From a bacterium (GTDB lineage: Bacteria > Desulfobacterota > S145-22): a stretch of DNA of 5,433 bases. The number at the start of each line of letters is the position of its first letter. Position 1 is the first letter of the stretch. The stretch lies in contig JALTEW010000462.1 in NCBI GenBank assembly GCA_027073795.1, positions 1 to 5,433 on the forward strand, given 5' to 3'. Of the stretch, positions 1 through 5,433 are shown in pieces. The position numbers and the translations under genes were made by a program. Under the pieces are notes generated by a model, which was given only the letters and a program-made list of their open reading frames with translations, did no database searches and was not told where the DNA came from.

Positions 1-215
1 CTCCAGTTGTAATAGACAGAATTGGAAAGTTTCAGAACCTTTGTGGTCAGAGCGATGTCTTTGAGAATCACCTGGGCAAGATCGGCAGCGGAAGAGGTTT
101 CTTGCTTTTCCAGTTGGGTAATTTGGTGAATGGTGGCCGTCATGACGGGGAGGTCACCCATATCCCTGATTCTTTCCAATACCTTTGAGGGCGACGTTTT
201 TGAAAGGGGTAGCAT
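1..215 (-). CDS. HDOD-domain protein, N-terminal fragment (cut by the left edge)
   Basis: Only the first 71 codons are in the window, reading leftward from an ATG at 213-215. The translation opens with a short linker, then LPVMTATIHQITQLE (from residue 22) and ADLAQVILKDIALTTKVLKL ending in NSVYYN (about residues 45-70). This is the start of an HDOD domain: the LP near the N-terminus, the DxALTxKVL helix (usually DPAL; here DIAL) and the NS-x-YY turn. HDOD proteins are HD-domain relatives, usually lacking the full metal-binding HD pair, and act in bacterial signalling. Many carry extra GAF, GGDEF, EAL or kinase modules, so the full architecture cannot be told from this fragment. An AAGGA Shine-Dalgarno lies about 4-5 bases upstream of the ATG, and a consensus promoter lies about 33 bases upstream. 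It appears to be transcribed separately from the tadA operon. Confidence 0.85.
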   Translation of the reverse strand, partial: MLPLSKTSPSKVLERIRDMGDLPVMTATIHQITQLEKQETSSAADLAQVILKDIALTTKVLKLSNSVYYNW

Positions 216-247
216 AGGATCCTTTTTAATAAATTCAATTGTCTAAA

Positions 248-276
248 ATTATATCGAAAGTTGACAATTCTGTCAA
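248..276 (-). promoter_or_regulatory. Consensus sigma-70 promoter of the HDOD gene
   Basis: On the minus strand the -35 box TTGACA (271-276) and the -10 box TATAAT (248-253) both match the sigma-70 consensus perfectly and are separated by exactly 17 bases. The predicted start of transcription is near 241-244, giving a leader of about 27 bases that contains the AAGGA ribosome site. The promoter points into the HDOD gene and lies in the gap after tadA, so the HDOD gene should have its own strong promoter. Confidence 0.85.
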
Positions 277-277
277 C
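260..277. promoter_or_regulatory. Inverted repeat overlapping the -35 box (candidate operator)
   Basis: The 18-base sequence GTTGACA-GAAT-TGTCAAC (minus strand) has two perfect 7-base arms around a 4-base centre. The left arm contains the -35 box of the HDOD promoter and the right arm lies in the spacer. A dimeric regulator bound here would block RNA polymerase, so repression is the natural reading. The regulator is not in this window and I cannot assign a family. Part of the symmetry could be chance, because one arm is the -35 hexamer itself. Confidence 0.5.
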
Positions 278-330
278 ATCCTGAGATCATAGTGGAGGCA
301 CGTAGCATTTTCTTGCGGGAGGGCTTGAGC

Positions 331-792
331 TTATCCACGAAATTCCATGCGCAGATTCTGAAAAAAGGAGTGCATGAGGTATGCGGCCTCTTCCTTGAGA
401 ATCCCTTCGGAGATCTCAACCTGATGGTTCAGCCGTTCATCTGAGCACACTGTGTACAGGGAGACAACAGCTCCCATTTTGGGGTCCCGGCAACCAAAGA
501 TCAGGCGCTCGATTCGGGACAGGATAAGGGCACCAGCGCATTGAATGCAGGGCTCAACGGTGCAATAGAGAGCGCAACCCGTTAGACGCCAGTCTTTCAA
601 AACCTCTGCCGCGCGCCGGATGGCAACAAGCTCGGCGTGTGCAGTAGGGTCATTGAGGGTTCGGGTCAGGTTGTGTCCCTGAGCAATAATCTCATTCCCA
701 CGAACGATGACCGCACCGACAGGAACCTCGTTGTATCGAAGCGCCTTTCGCGCCATCTTCAGCGCCTGTTCCATGAAAAAGGTATCATCCAA
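331..792 (-). CDS. tadA: tRNA-specific adenosine deaminase TadA
   Basis: This zinc enzyme of the cytidine/deoxycytidylate deaminase fold converts A34 to inosine at the wobble position, classically of tRNA-Arg(ACG), so one tRNA can read several codons. Counting from the TTG start chosen here (153 aa), the HAE signature is at H52-E54 and the PCIQC zinc motif at C82 and C85; E54 is the proton shuttle. The EVPVGAVIV strand, DPTAHAEL, and a C-terminal LNHQVEISEGIL plus FFQNLR helix are typical of TadA. Start choice: the ATG at 822 has no ribosome site and gives a 38-base overlap with truA; the ATG at 801 directly abuts an AAGGGAG; the TTG at 790-792 lies 9 bases after that AAGGGAG and overlaps truA by only 8 bases. 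The start is therefore uncertain (792, 801 or 822), but the product is not. It is the last gene of the apparent operon. Confidence 0.93.
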   Translation of the reverse strand: MDDTFFMEQALKMARKALRYNEVPVGAVIVRGNEIIAQGHNLTRTLNDPTAHAELVAIRRAAEVLKDWRLTGCALYCTVEPCIQCAGALILSRIERLIFGCRDPKMGAVVSLYTVCSDERLNHQVEISEGILKEEAAYLMHSFFQNLRMEFRG

Positions 793-1561
793 AAGGGTCA
801 TCTCCCTTAATGAAGGATTCATCTGGATAAGAGACAGCCGTAAGGTACAGCCCCTGGGGAGGAGCCAATGGTCCCATCAAGGAGCGGTCCATGGATATCA
901 GAAGTCTGGTTATAATGTCTGGTGTCGCCTTCTCCTTACCAATTTCAAGGAGCGTTCCCACGATACCTCGCACCATCTTTCGGAGAAACGCATCGGCTAC
1001 GATGAGGTAGCAGACGAGGTTTTCCGAGATGGTGAAGACCTCCGATTTGAAAACTGTTCGGGTAGGTAGGGTATGCCCCCCACCTGAAGAGCGAAAGGCC
1101 GAAAAATTGTGTGCCCCGGTTAGCATCATAGCGGCAGCGTTCATAGCCTTTATGTCAAGGGGAGGTGTGACCTGAAGGGAATGATGGATGAAGAAGGGGG
1201 ACGGCTCAAAAACCAGCCTAATGAGGTAGACATAGGCTCTCTGCCGGGCGCTGTAACGGGCATGAAAGGTTGTTGGAACCCTCTCTACCTGAAGGATACG
1301 GATGTCCGGCGGTAATTGGCTGTTCAGGGCAACGAGGAGGTTGGAAGGGGCTAAGGAGATTCCCAGATCCACGTGTGCCACCTGGCCGAGGGCATGGACA
1401 CCGGCATCTGTCCGTCCGCTTCCCGTAACCGTTGTCTCTTCATCAAAAAGGCGGGAGAGGGCTGCTTCGACGGTTCCCTGAATCGTTGTCTTGCCGGGTT
1501 GTTTCTGCCACCCGCTGTAACGGGTGCCATCGTAGGAGAGAACAAGCTTATATCTCGGCAT
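785..1561 (-). CDS. truA: tRNA pseudouridine synthase A (TruA)
   Basis: TruA isomerises uridines 38-40 in the anticodon stem-loop of many tRNAs to pseudouridine, which supports reading-frame maintenance. The 258-residue product has normal family length. It opens with YKLVLSYDGTRYSGWQKQP, followed by the catalytic GRTDAGVHA motif with the nucleophile D52. Next are FHARYSARQRAYVYLI, which contains the conserved active-site Tyr (Y110), and FLRKMVRGIVG (about 192-202). The C-terminus has the usual APPQGLYL. I chose the ATG at 1559-1561 because a GGAG sits 6 bases before it and the protein then starts MPRYKL, like other TruA proteins. An ATG four codons upstream (1573) sits only one base after AAAGGAG. 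The gene overlaps the end of the endonuclease V gene by 14 bases and the start of tadA by about 8, so coupled translation of two anticodon-loop modifying enzymes is likely. Confidence 0.95.
   Translation of the reverse strand: MPRYKLVLSYDGTRYSGWQKQPGKTTIQGTVEAALSRLFDEETTVTGSGRTDAGVHALGQVAHVDLGISLAPSNLLVALNSQLPPDIRILQVERVPTTFHARYSARQRAYVYLIRLVFEPSPFFIHHSLQVTPPLDIKAMNAAAMMLTGAHNFSAFRSSGGGHTLPTRTVFKSEVFTISENLVCYLIVADAFLRKMVRGIVGTLLEIGKEKATPDIITRLLISMDRSLMGPLAPPQGLYLTAVSYPDESFIKGDDPFG
802..808 (-). promoter_or_regulatory. Ribosome binding site deciding the tadA start
   Basis: AAGGGAG on the minus strand inside the 3' end of truA. It touches the ATG at 799-801 directly, so it cannot serve that codon well, but it lies 9 bases upstream of the TTG at 790-792. 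This supports a TTG start for tadA close to the truA stop codon (785-787). Confidence 0.45.
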
Positions 1562-2246
1562 GGGAGGCTCCATGCTCCTTTCGCACGCGGTTCACAAGCC
1601 GATGCGCCTGCCGCGTGGGTTCAGGGATGCGATACCTGGGGCTGCAACGCAACGCAATTTCCACTGCATGTTCGATATCCATCAGATGGCCGGGAGAAAT
1701 AAAAACCGGCTTGACATGGTCTCGGGTTCGAAGCACCTTTCCTACCTCTTTACCATTAAACATCAAGGGGGTAGTGGCTCCCTTCTCGGGTGCTATGGAG
1801 GAATATTCACCAACGAGGAGAGACTTGGCACACCCGATGGTTGGAATATCCAGGAGAAGTCCCACATGAGCTGCTAGGCCCAGTCCCCTTGGATGAGCAA
1901 TTCCCTGACCGTCCAGGATCATGACATCGGGCGGCGTGGAGAGCTTTTTGAAAGTTGCAATCACGGCGGGAGCTTCCCGAAAGCTTAGGTACCCCGGCAC
2001 GTAGGGGAAGGATGTCTGATAGATCTCCCACTGCTCCTCAACGAGATGAAGGTCCGGAAAGGAAAGAACGATGATCCCCGCGTAGAGAGTGGGAGAAAAT
2101 CGGTTGAAGGAAACATCAGCTCCGGCGACAAAACGGACAGGTTTGTTGGGGAAGGCCAGTCGAAGCTTGGGGGCGAGGGCTTTCTGGAGGTGTCTGGCTT
2201 CCTTATAGGAAAGATTCCAGGAATGTAAGAACTCTTTTGTCATCAT
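1548..2246 (-). CDS. nfi: Endonuclease V (deoxyinosine 3' endonuclease)
   Basis: Endonuclease V cleaves the second phosphodiester bond 3' to deoxyinosine, starting repair of deaminated adenine; some family members also cut inosine-containing RNA. The 232-residue product has the complete metal-dependent active site: GADVSF with D44, PYVPGYLSFRE with wedge tyrosine Y82 and catalytic E91, LDGQGIAHPR with D112, GCAKS with K141, and SPGHLMD with H187. No key residue is missing, so an active enzyme is expected. The start ATG (2244-2246) forms an ATGA overlap with the TGA of the upstream lipoprotein gene. A second ATG follows at once (2241-2243). There is no good ribosome site before either, so expression probably depends on coupling to the lipoprotein gene. 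Downstream, truA starts inside its last codons. The length and motifs match bacterial nfi; the genomic link with tadA is discussed as a finding. Confidence 0.95.
   Translation of the reverse strand: MMTKEFLHSWNLSYKEARHLQKALAPKLRLAFPNKPVRFVAGADVSFNRFSPTLYAGIIVLSFPDLHLVEEQWEIYQTSFPYVPGYLSFREAPAVIATFKKLSTPPDVMILDGQGIAHPRGLGLAAHVGLLLDIPTIGCAKSLLVGEYSSIAPEKGATTPLMFNGKEVGKVLRTRDHVKPVFISPGHLMDIEHAVEIALRCSPRYRIPEPTRQAHRLVNRVRKEHGASHAEI
1568..1571 (-). promoter_or_regulatory. Ribosome binding site deciding the truA start
   Basis: GGAG on the minus strand lies 6 bases before the ATG at 1559-1561 and is embedded in the end of the endonuclease V gene. A second stronger-looking AAAGGAG (1575-1581) lies only one base before the upstream ATG at 1573, which is too close for that start but 13 bases from the ATG at 1561. 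Together they favour the downstream start. Confidence 0.45.
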
Positions 2247-4198
2247 GGGGAAGACGGTGTAGAGGTTGATGAAACAGGTGCTGGAATAATTTTCCCATGT
2301 GCCACGGTCAGAACCATCACGTCCCGGATAGCCTCTCCATTTTCATCAAAATATCGCAACCCAGAAACACCGCGATAGCCCGAATCATGTTTTAAGGCCT
2401 CTTCAAGCTTTTCCACGTCACCAACCGGCGTTTGTTTAAAGGCACGGACGAGCAACCGGGTAGCATCAAAGGCCTGTGCCGCGAGAATCTCCGGTTTCTC
2501 ATCATAAGCAGCCTCGAAATCACTTACAAATTTGCCAACAGCCGCTGCTTTGCTTTTGGGAAAGAATCCGTCTGTGAAGACGGCCCCCCTGACGAAGCGT
2601 TTCCCTTCCTTAATCAGGTCCGGGGCGTTCCAAGTATTGATGCCGGCCAAGGTAATCCCTACCACATCGTAGAAGGCGAGTTGCGGAGCGATGAGCACAA
2701 CCCGGCTGTAGATGTCGGGAATAAAAAGAGCTTCAAAGTCGATAACAGGCGGGAACTTTCCCTCTTCATTTGGGGTGTCCCCCCGTTCCCAGCGTTCCTT
2801 CGTGTAGTAGAGCCCCACCAGTTTTTTGATAGGGGTTCCGAAATCGGTATCGGTGGGAAGATAGGATTCAACTCCGCGAATTTCTCCCCCCATCTCTTCA
2901 AACCTCTCCCAGAACAGTTTCATGTATCTCTGTCCCAGGGGAGATTGGGGGTAAAGGATGGCAGCGGTATGAAGGTCGAGAGTTTCGGTAAGATAACGCA
3001 CAAGGGCCTGAATCTGCTGGGTAGGTGTGAGACAGTTCCTGAAAACGAAGGATCCCAATTCCGGAATCCCTTCCGCCTGAGAGAGACTGATGAGCGGGAC
3101 GGGGAACGATTGCAATTGTTCCATGGCAGCCTTTGTCGTATCCAGGAACATAGGTCCTACAATGGCACGGGCGTGGCAGGTTTCCACCAAATCCCTCGCC
3201 ATCTTCGCCGCCATTTCAGGTTTTCCCTTTGTGTCTCTTACCATTAGGGTAATGTCCAGCTTTTCGGGGTGGGTTTGGAAGGCGTTCACCGCGAGAAGTA
3301 CTCCCTTAAGGGCACGCATCCCGAAAGGGGCACGCGTCCCGGATAGCGGAAGCAGGCATCCAATAACGACTTTCCTGATAAAGGCGCGCTGAAGCTTTGT
3401 AAGAAGCTCCTCCGCTTTTTGGCGGAGGATATCCGGAAGCCGTTTAAGGAAAGAGGTTGATAGAAGTTCTTTGGCCCCCTTAAAATCCTTCTGGAGGATG
3501 AGGATTTCCGCGAGCCTGAGGCGAGCCGTGTCTCCGGCGATATCTTCCGGGTGCACGTCCATGATATTTTTGAGGGTAGCAGTGTTGCGGACTTCAAGGA
3601 CAACCTTTTCGATGAAGGTGTCGAGGACCGCCTGCTCCGTTGGATTGGTCGTTCTATCTTTTGCTGAAAGGTAGGCCTGAATTCCACAACGCACCTGCTT
3701 CTCCAGAACACAGAGGTGGCCTTTGAGGGTCTCCGCCCGGATGAAAAGGGAATCAGGAAGGTGGGAAAAAGCAAAAAGCCTCTTCAGGGGTTCTCCCGCG
3801 CGTTTGAAGTCCTTCAGCTTGTACCAGCAGTAAGCCTGGCCATACAATGCCTCTCCAATGGTATCGCTTCCTGAAAAATCTTTCTCAATTTTCTGGAAAT
3901 ACCTCAGTGCCTCGTAGGGATTTTCACGCTTCAAGAAAATCCGACCCATGAGAAACAGGGCATTGTCAGTAAGATCACTGGAAGGGTTCTGCTTAACGAA
4001 TCGATCAAGCTTTTCCAGGGCCAGGATGGTCTTTCCCTTCTGGAAGGCCTCCTTGCCTTCCTCATACAGGAAGGCACTTTTCGGGGGGGGATAGGCGATC
4101 CGACCGGGAGCTGGCGGAATTCGTTTGCCACGATAAGAAGGCGGCGCGCAGGAAATAACCAGAAGTGAAAGCCCAACAAAAAAGAGAAAGCGTTTCAC
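2243..4198 (-). CDS. Lipoprotein with TPR-like region and type 1 periplasmic-binding domain (penicillin-binding protein activator family)
   Basis: A 651-residue predicted lipoprotein. The first 17 residues are a lipoprotein signal peptide: basic MKR, a hydrophobic stretch, then the lipobox VIS-C17. Residues about 41-145 carry TPR-like helix pairs (YEEGKEAFQKGK, ALFLMGRIFLKRENPYEAL, ALYGQAYCWYKLKDFKRA), and further helices run to about 270. From about 276 a type 1 periplasmic-binding fold of the Leu/Ile/Val-binding class begins with VVIGCLLPLSG, continues through RAIVGP and ends near 636. This TPR plus binding-domain layout resembles LpoA, the outer-membrane activator of PBP1A, and deltaproteobacterial proteins annotated as penicillin-binding protein activators. 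A role in peptidoglycan synthesis is inferred, since the family also resembles branched-chain amino-acid binding proteins. No transporter genes lie nearby. The start codon is GTG (4196-4198) in a GTGA overlap with the PLD gene; the ribosome site is weak. Confidence 0.85.
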   Translation of the reverse strand: MKRFLFFVGLSLLVISCAPPSYRGKRIPPAPGRIAYPPPKSAFLYEEGKEAFQKGKTILALEKLDRFVKQNPSSDLTDNALFLMGRIFLKRENPYEALRYFQKIEKDFSGSDTIGEALYGQAYCWYKLKDFKRAGEPLKRLFAFSHLPDSLFIRAETLKGHLCVLEKQVRCGIQAYLSAKDRTTNPTEQAVLDTFIEKVVLEVRNTATLKNIMDVHPEDIAGDTARLRLAEILILQKDFKGAKELLSTSFLKRLPDILRQKAEELLTKLQRAFIRKVVIGCLLPLSGTRAPFGMRALKGVLLAVNAFQTHPEKLDITLMVRDTKGKPEMAAKMARDLVETCHARAIVGPMFLDTTKAAMEQLQSFPVPLISLSQAEGIPELGSFVFRNCLTPTQQIQALVRYLTETLDLHTAAILYPQSPLGQRYMKLFWERFEEMGGEIRGVESYLPTDTDFGTPIKKLVGLYYTKERWERGDTPNEEGKFPPVIDFEALFIPDIYSRVVLIAPQLAFYDVVGITLAGINTWNAPDLIKEGKRFVRGAVFTDGFFPKSKAAAVGKFVSDFEAAYDEKPEILAAQAFDATRLLVRAFKQTPVGDVEKLEEALKHDSGYRGVSGLRYFDENGEAIRDVMVLTVAHGKIIPAPVSSTSTPSSP

Positions 4199-4773
4199 TT
4201 AACCGACCTGAAAGGGGTCTTTGGAAATCTGGAAATCCTTTTGATAATCTGATTTGCGATACCGGTATCATTCAGCATTAGGCTCATTTCCTGATTGTAT
4301 TTCATGGCGCTGTGGGTCAGGTTGTGGCTACCCATAAAAACAAGGCGATGGTCGATAACCACAGCTTTGATGTGAAGTTTCCGGTCCGGCCTGTCCCAGA
4401 AAACCTTGGCACCCGCCTGTTGGAGACGACGTCCCGTCTTGGCATTTTCAATGTTGATGAAGCTCTCTGGATCATCGCTGCGTTCCATAAGAACGGTCAC
4501 CTCCACCCGCCGCTTGGCGGCATGGATGAGGGCGTTCAAAATGCCCGTTGCGCGGTTCGTTGGATACGGGCTTACCTTAAACAGGTAAATGGTCAGAAAG
4601 ATGGAATGCCTGGCTCCGTCAATAGCATCCTTCAGGGCATAGAAATATTCCTCACCCGTCAGGAGGTGGACCTTGCAATTACCACATTGCCCTGAGGATA
4701 TGGCGGGAGGCAAAAGGGTTAGGGCAAACAGCAGGATGCTGATCAGAATGGCAAGGCGGGCTCGGGCTTTCAT
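4195..4773 (-). CDS. Secreted phospholipase D-like protein with one HKD motif (Nuc-type)
   Basis: A 192-residue exported protein of the phospholipase D superfamily. Residues 1-27 look like a Sec signal peptide: KARAR, a hydrophobic core at about 7-23, and likely cleavage near AISS-G. The mature part starts with a CGNC pair (C30, C33), which is unusual. The single HKD motif is H134-x-K136-x4-D141, followed by GSHNLT (148-153) and E162. This matches Nuc-like PLD enzymes, which form a dimer so that two HKD motifs build one active site. Such proteins are nucleases or phosphodiesterases; the substrate here (DNA, RNA or phospholipid) cannot be read from sequence. An AGGGGA ribosome site lies 5 bases before the ATG. 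Its TGA overlaps the GTG of the downstream lipoprotein gene, so both envelope proteins are likely made together. Confidence 0.85.
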   Translation of the reverse strand: MKARARLAILISILLFALTLLPPAISSGQCGNCKVHLLTGEEYFYALKDAIDGARHSIFLTIYLFKVSPYPTNRATGILNALIHAAKRRVEVTVLMERSDDPESFINIENAKTGRRLQQAGAKVFWDRPDRKLHIKAVVIDHRLVFMGSHNLTHSAMKYNQEMSLMLNDTGIANQIIKRISRFPKTPFRSVK

Positions 4774-4782
4774 GGCATTCCC

Positions 4783-4869
4783 CTAACTGACCAACCGGGA
4801 GAGATCCGCCCGAAGGGGGCAGTTGATGTGCCGAATAAGCGTTTTGAGGGCGTTGATAACTATTTCCAC
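4783..4869 (-). CDS. Possible 28-codon small ORF between the hydrolase and PLD genes
   Basis: A GTG (4867-4869) shares one base with the TAG stop of the hydrolase gene and opens 28 codons, VEIVINALKTLIRH followed by INCPLRADLSRLVS, ending in TAG at 4783-4785, ten bases before the PLD start codon. It fills nearly the whole 95-base gap and is in the same frame as the PLD gene. The composition looks protein-like (an amphipathic helix is possible), but there is no ribosome site other than coupling to the upstream stop, and I recognise no family. It may be a tiny coupled peptide, a leader-like ORF, or chance. Confidence 0.25.
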   Translation of the reverse strand: MEIVINALKTLIRHINCPLRADLSRLVS

Positions 4870-5433
4870 TAATTTGCAGGATCAAGAACCACAATGTGCA
4901 CCGGCGCAGGAAGCGTTTCACTGGTAACACTGATTTCCGATGCCTTCACCCTCTCAACCGAGCGTTTCCCCTCAAGAAAATCCTCCACACCGGCGAGGGG
5001 AAACCCACACTCTGGCGTCTTGTAGTGCATGGGAATGAGGAGCTTGGGTTTCAGAAAATCGGCCACCTCCCACGCCTCCTTAGGATCGAGGGTGTAAACC
5101 CCCCCGATGGGAAGAAGAAGAACATCAATTGGCCCGAGTGCCCTGGCATCCTTCTCGGTCAAGAGGTGACCAAGATCGCCGGCATGGCAAACCGTGACGC
5201 CGCCCACCGTGAAGACAAACATGGTATTTTCTCCCCGTTCCTTTCCCTGGGACTGGTCATGGAACGTGGCGTGCCCTTCGAAGGGAATACCTTTGGCCTC
5301 GTGTGACCCCAGGCCTTTGACCACAATGGGTGATCCTTTGACTCCCTGTACATAGTTATGGTCTGCGTGGTCGTGGGAAACGGTTACGATATCCGCGGCG
5401 TCATCGATGGGCTTGTAGGCGATGCCGCCATCG
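4869..5433 (-). CDS. Metallo-beta-lactamase-fold hydrolase, C-terminal part (cut by the right edge)
   Basis: The window holds the last 187 residues; the reading frame runs open to the right edge at 5433, so the start lies outside. It belongs to the small Zn-dependent hydrolases of the beta-lactamase fold (UlaG/UPF0173-like, Lactamase_B_3 type). Counting from the first whole codon in the window, the metal ligands are H20, H22, D24 and H25 in SHDHADHNY, H58 in ATFHDQ, H83 and D85 in CHAGDLGH, and H136 in LIPMHYKTP. LLLPIGGVYTLD (about 105-116) is also typical. All expected ligands are present, so a metal-binding hydrolase is likely; the substrate is unknown, since members range from lactonases to nucleic-acid phosphodiesterases. 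A GTG at 5322-5324 is internal and not the start. It is in the same direction as the downstream genes and only 95 bases from the PLD gene, so it may belong to the same operon. Confidence 0.88.
   Translation of the reverse strand, partial: DGGIAYKPIDDAADIVTVSHDHADHNYVQGVKGSPIVVKGLGSHEAKGIPFEGHATFHDQSQGKERGENTMFVFTVGGVTVCHAGDLGHLLTEKDARALGPIDVLLLPIGGVYTLDPKEAWEVADFLKPKLLIPMHYKTPECGFPLAGVEDFLEGKRSVERVKASEISVTSETLPAPVHIVVLDPAN

Larger units (their letters stand above)
216..330. other. Intergenic region between tadA and the HDOD gene
   Basis: These 115 bases hold the HDOD promoter, its inverted repeat and the ribosome site. The part next to tadA (about 280-330) has no GC-rich hairpin followed by a T run on the minus strand, so no intrinsic terminator for the tadA operon is visible. 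Termination may be factor-dependent, or transcription may run on into the HDOD gene. Confidence 0.6.

Noticed and set aside
261..290. A second TTGACA on the plus strand as a divergent promoter
   Set aside because: It arises from the inverted repeat; no acceptable -10 box lies 16-18 bases downstream, and no plus-strand gene follows.
331..339. TTATCCACG, a near match to a DnaA box
   Set aside because: It is a single near match that overlaps the tadA stop codon, without a cluster of boxes, AT-rich unwinding region or origin genes nearby.
707..1069. A 120-codon plus-strand frame across the truA/tadA junction
   Set aside because: It is antisense to conserved parts of both genes, with no recognisable domain and no promoter.
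1373..1877. Several overlapping plus-strand open frames opposite truA and nfi
   Set aside because: They oppose two enzymes with complete active-site motifs, overlap each other in different frames and have low-complexity, Cys/Arg-rich translations typical of shadow frames.
2432..3247. A 271-codon open frame on the plus strand, antisense to the lipoprotein gene
   Set aside because: It lies wholly inside a well-supported gene, its translation resembles no family I know, and long antisense frames are common opposite genes of this base composition.
4798..4825. GC-rich GCCC...GGGC hairpin in the gap before the PLD gene
   Set aside because: The stem is only about four pairs and no T run follows on the minus strand, so it is not a credible terminator.

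Overview
The window is a compact minus-strand gene cluster from a Gram-negative bacterium. A lipobox-bearing, TPR-plus-periplasmic-binding-domain lipoprotein of the penicillin-binding-protein-activator type, an HDOD protein and tight co-directional overlaps fit a Desulfobacterota (deltaproteobacterial) genome best. That placement is inference from gene content; no rRNA or other strong phylogenetic marker is present.

Layout, in the order of transcription (right to left). The C-terminal 187 residues of a metallo-beta-lactamase-fold hydrolase enter at the right edge (4869 to beyond 5433). A 95-base gap follows that may hold a 28-codon ORF (4783-4869). Next come a secreted single-HKD phospholipase D/Nuc-type protein (4195-4773), a large lipoprotein with TPR-like helices and a type 1 periplasmic-binding domain (2243-4198), endonuclease V (1548-2246), tRNA pseudouridine synthase TruA (785-1561) and tRNA adenosine deaminase TadA (331-792). 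The four junctions from the PLD gene to tadA all overlap (4, 4, about 14 and about 8 bases), so these five genes are probably one translationally coupled operon. A 115-base intergenic region then carries a perfect sigma-70 consensus promoter (TTGACA, 17 bases, TATAAT) with an inverted repeat over its -35 box. It drives an HDOD-domain gene whose first 71 codons are present before the left edge.

Functionally the operon mixes two envelope proteins (secreted nuclease-like protein and lipoprotein) with three nucleic-acid enzymes (EndoV repair nuclease, TruA and TadA tRNA modification). The most thought-provoking association is TadA, which makes inosine in tRNA, together with EndoV, which recognises hypoxanthine/inosine in nucleic acid. 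I see no mobile element, CRISPR array, tRNA or rRNA gene, and no strong intrinsic terminator. No gene-free stretch exceeds 300 bases. Most of the window is ordinary housekeeping sequence, and I do not see clear proof of a novel system.
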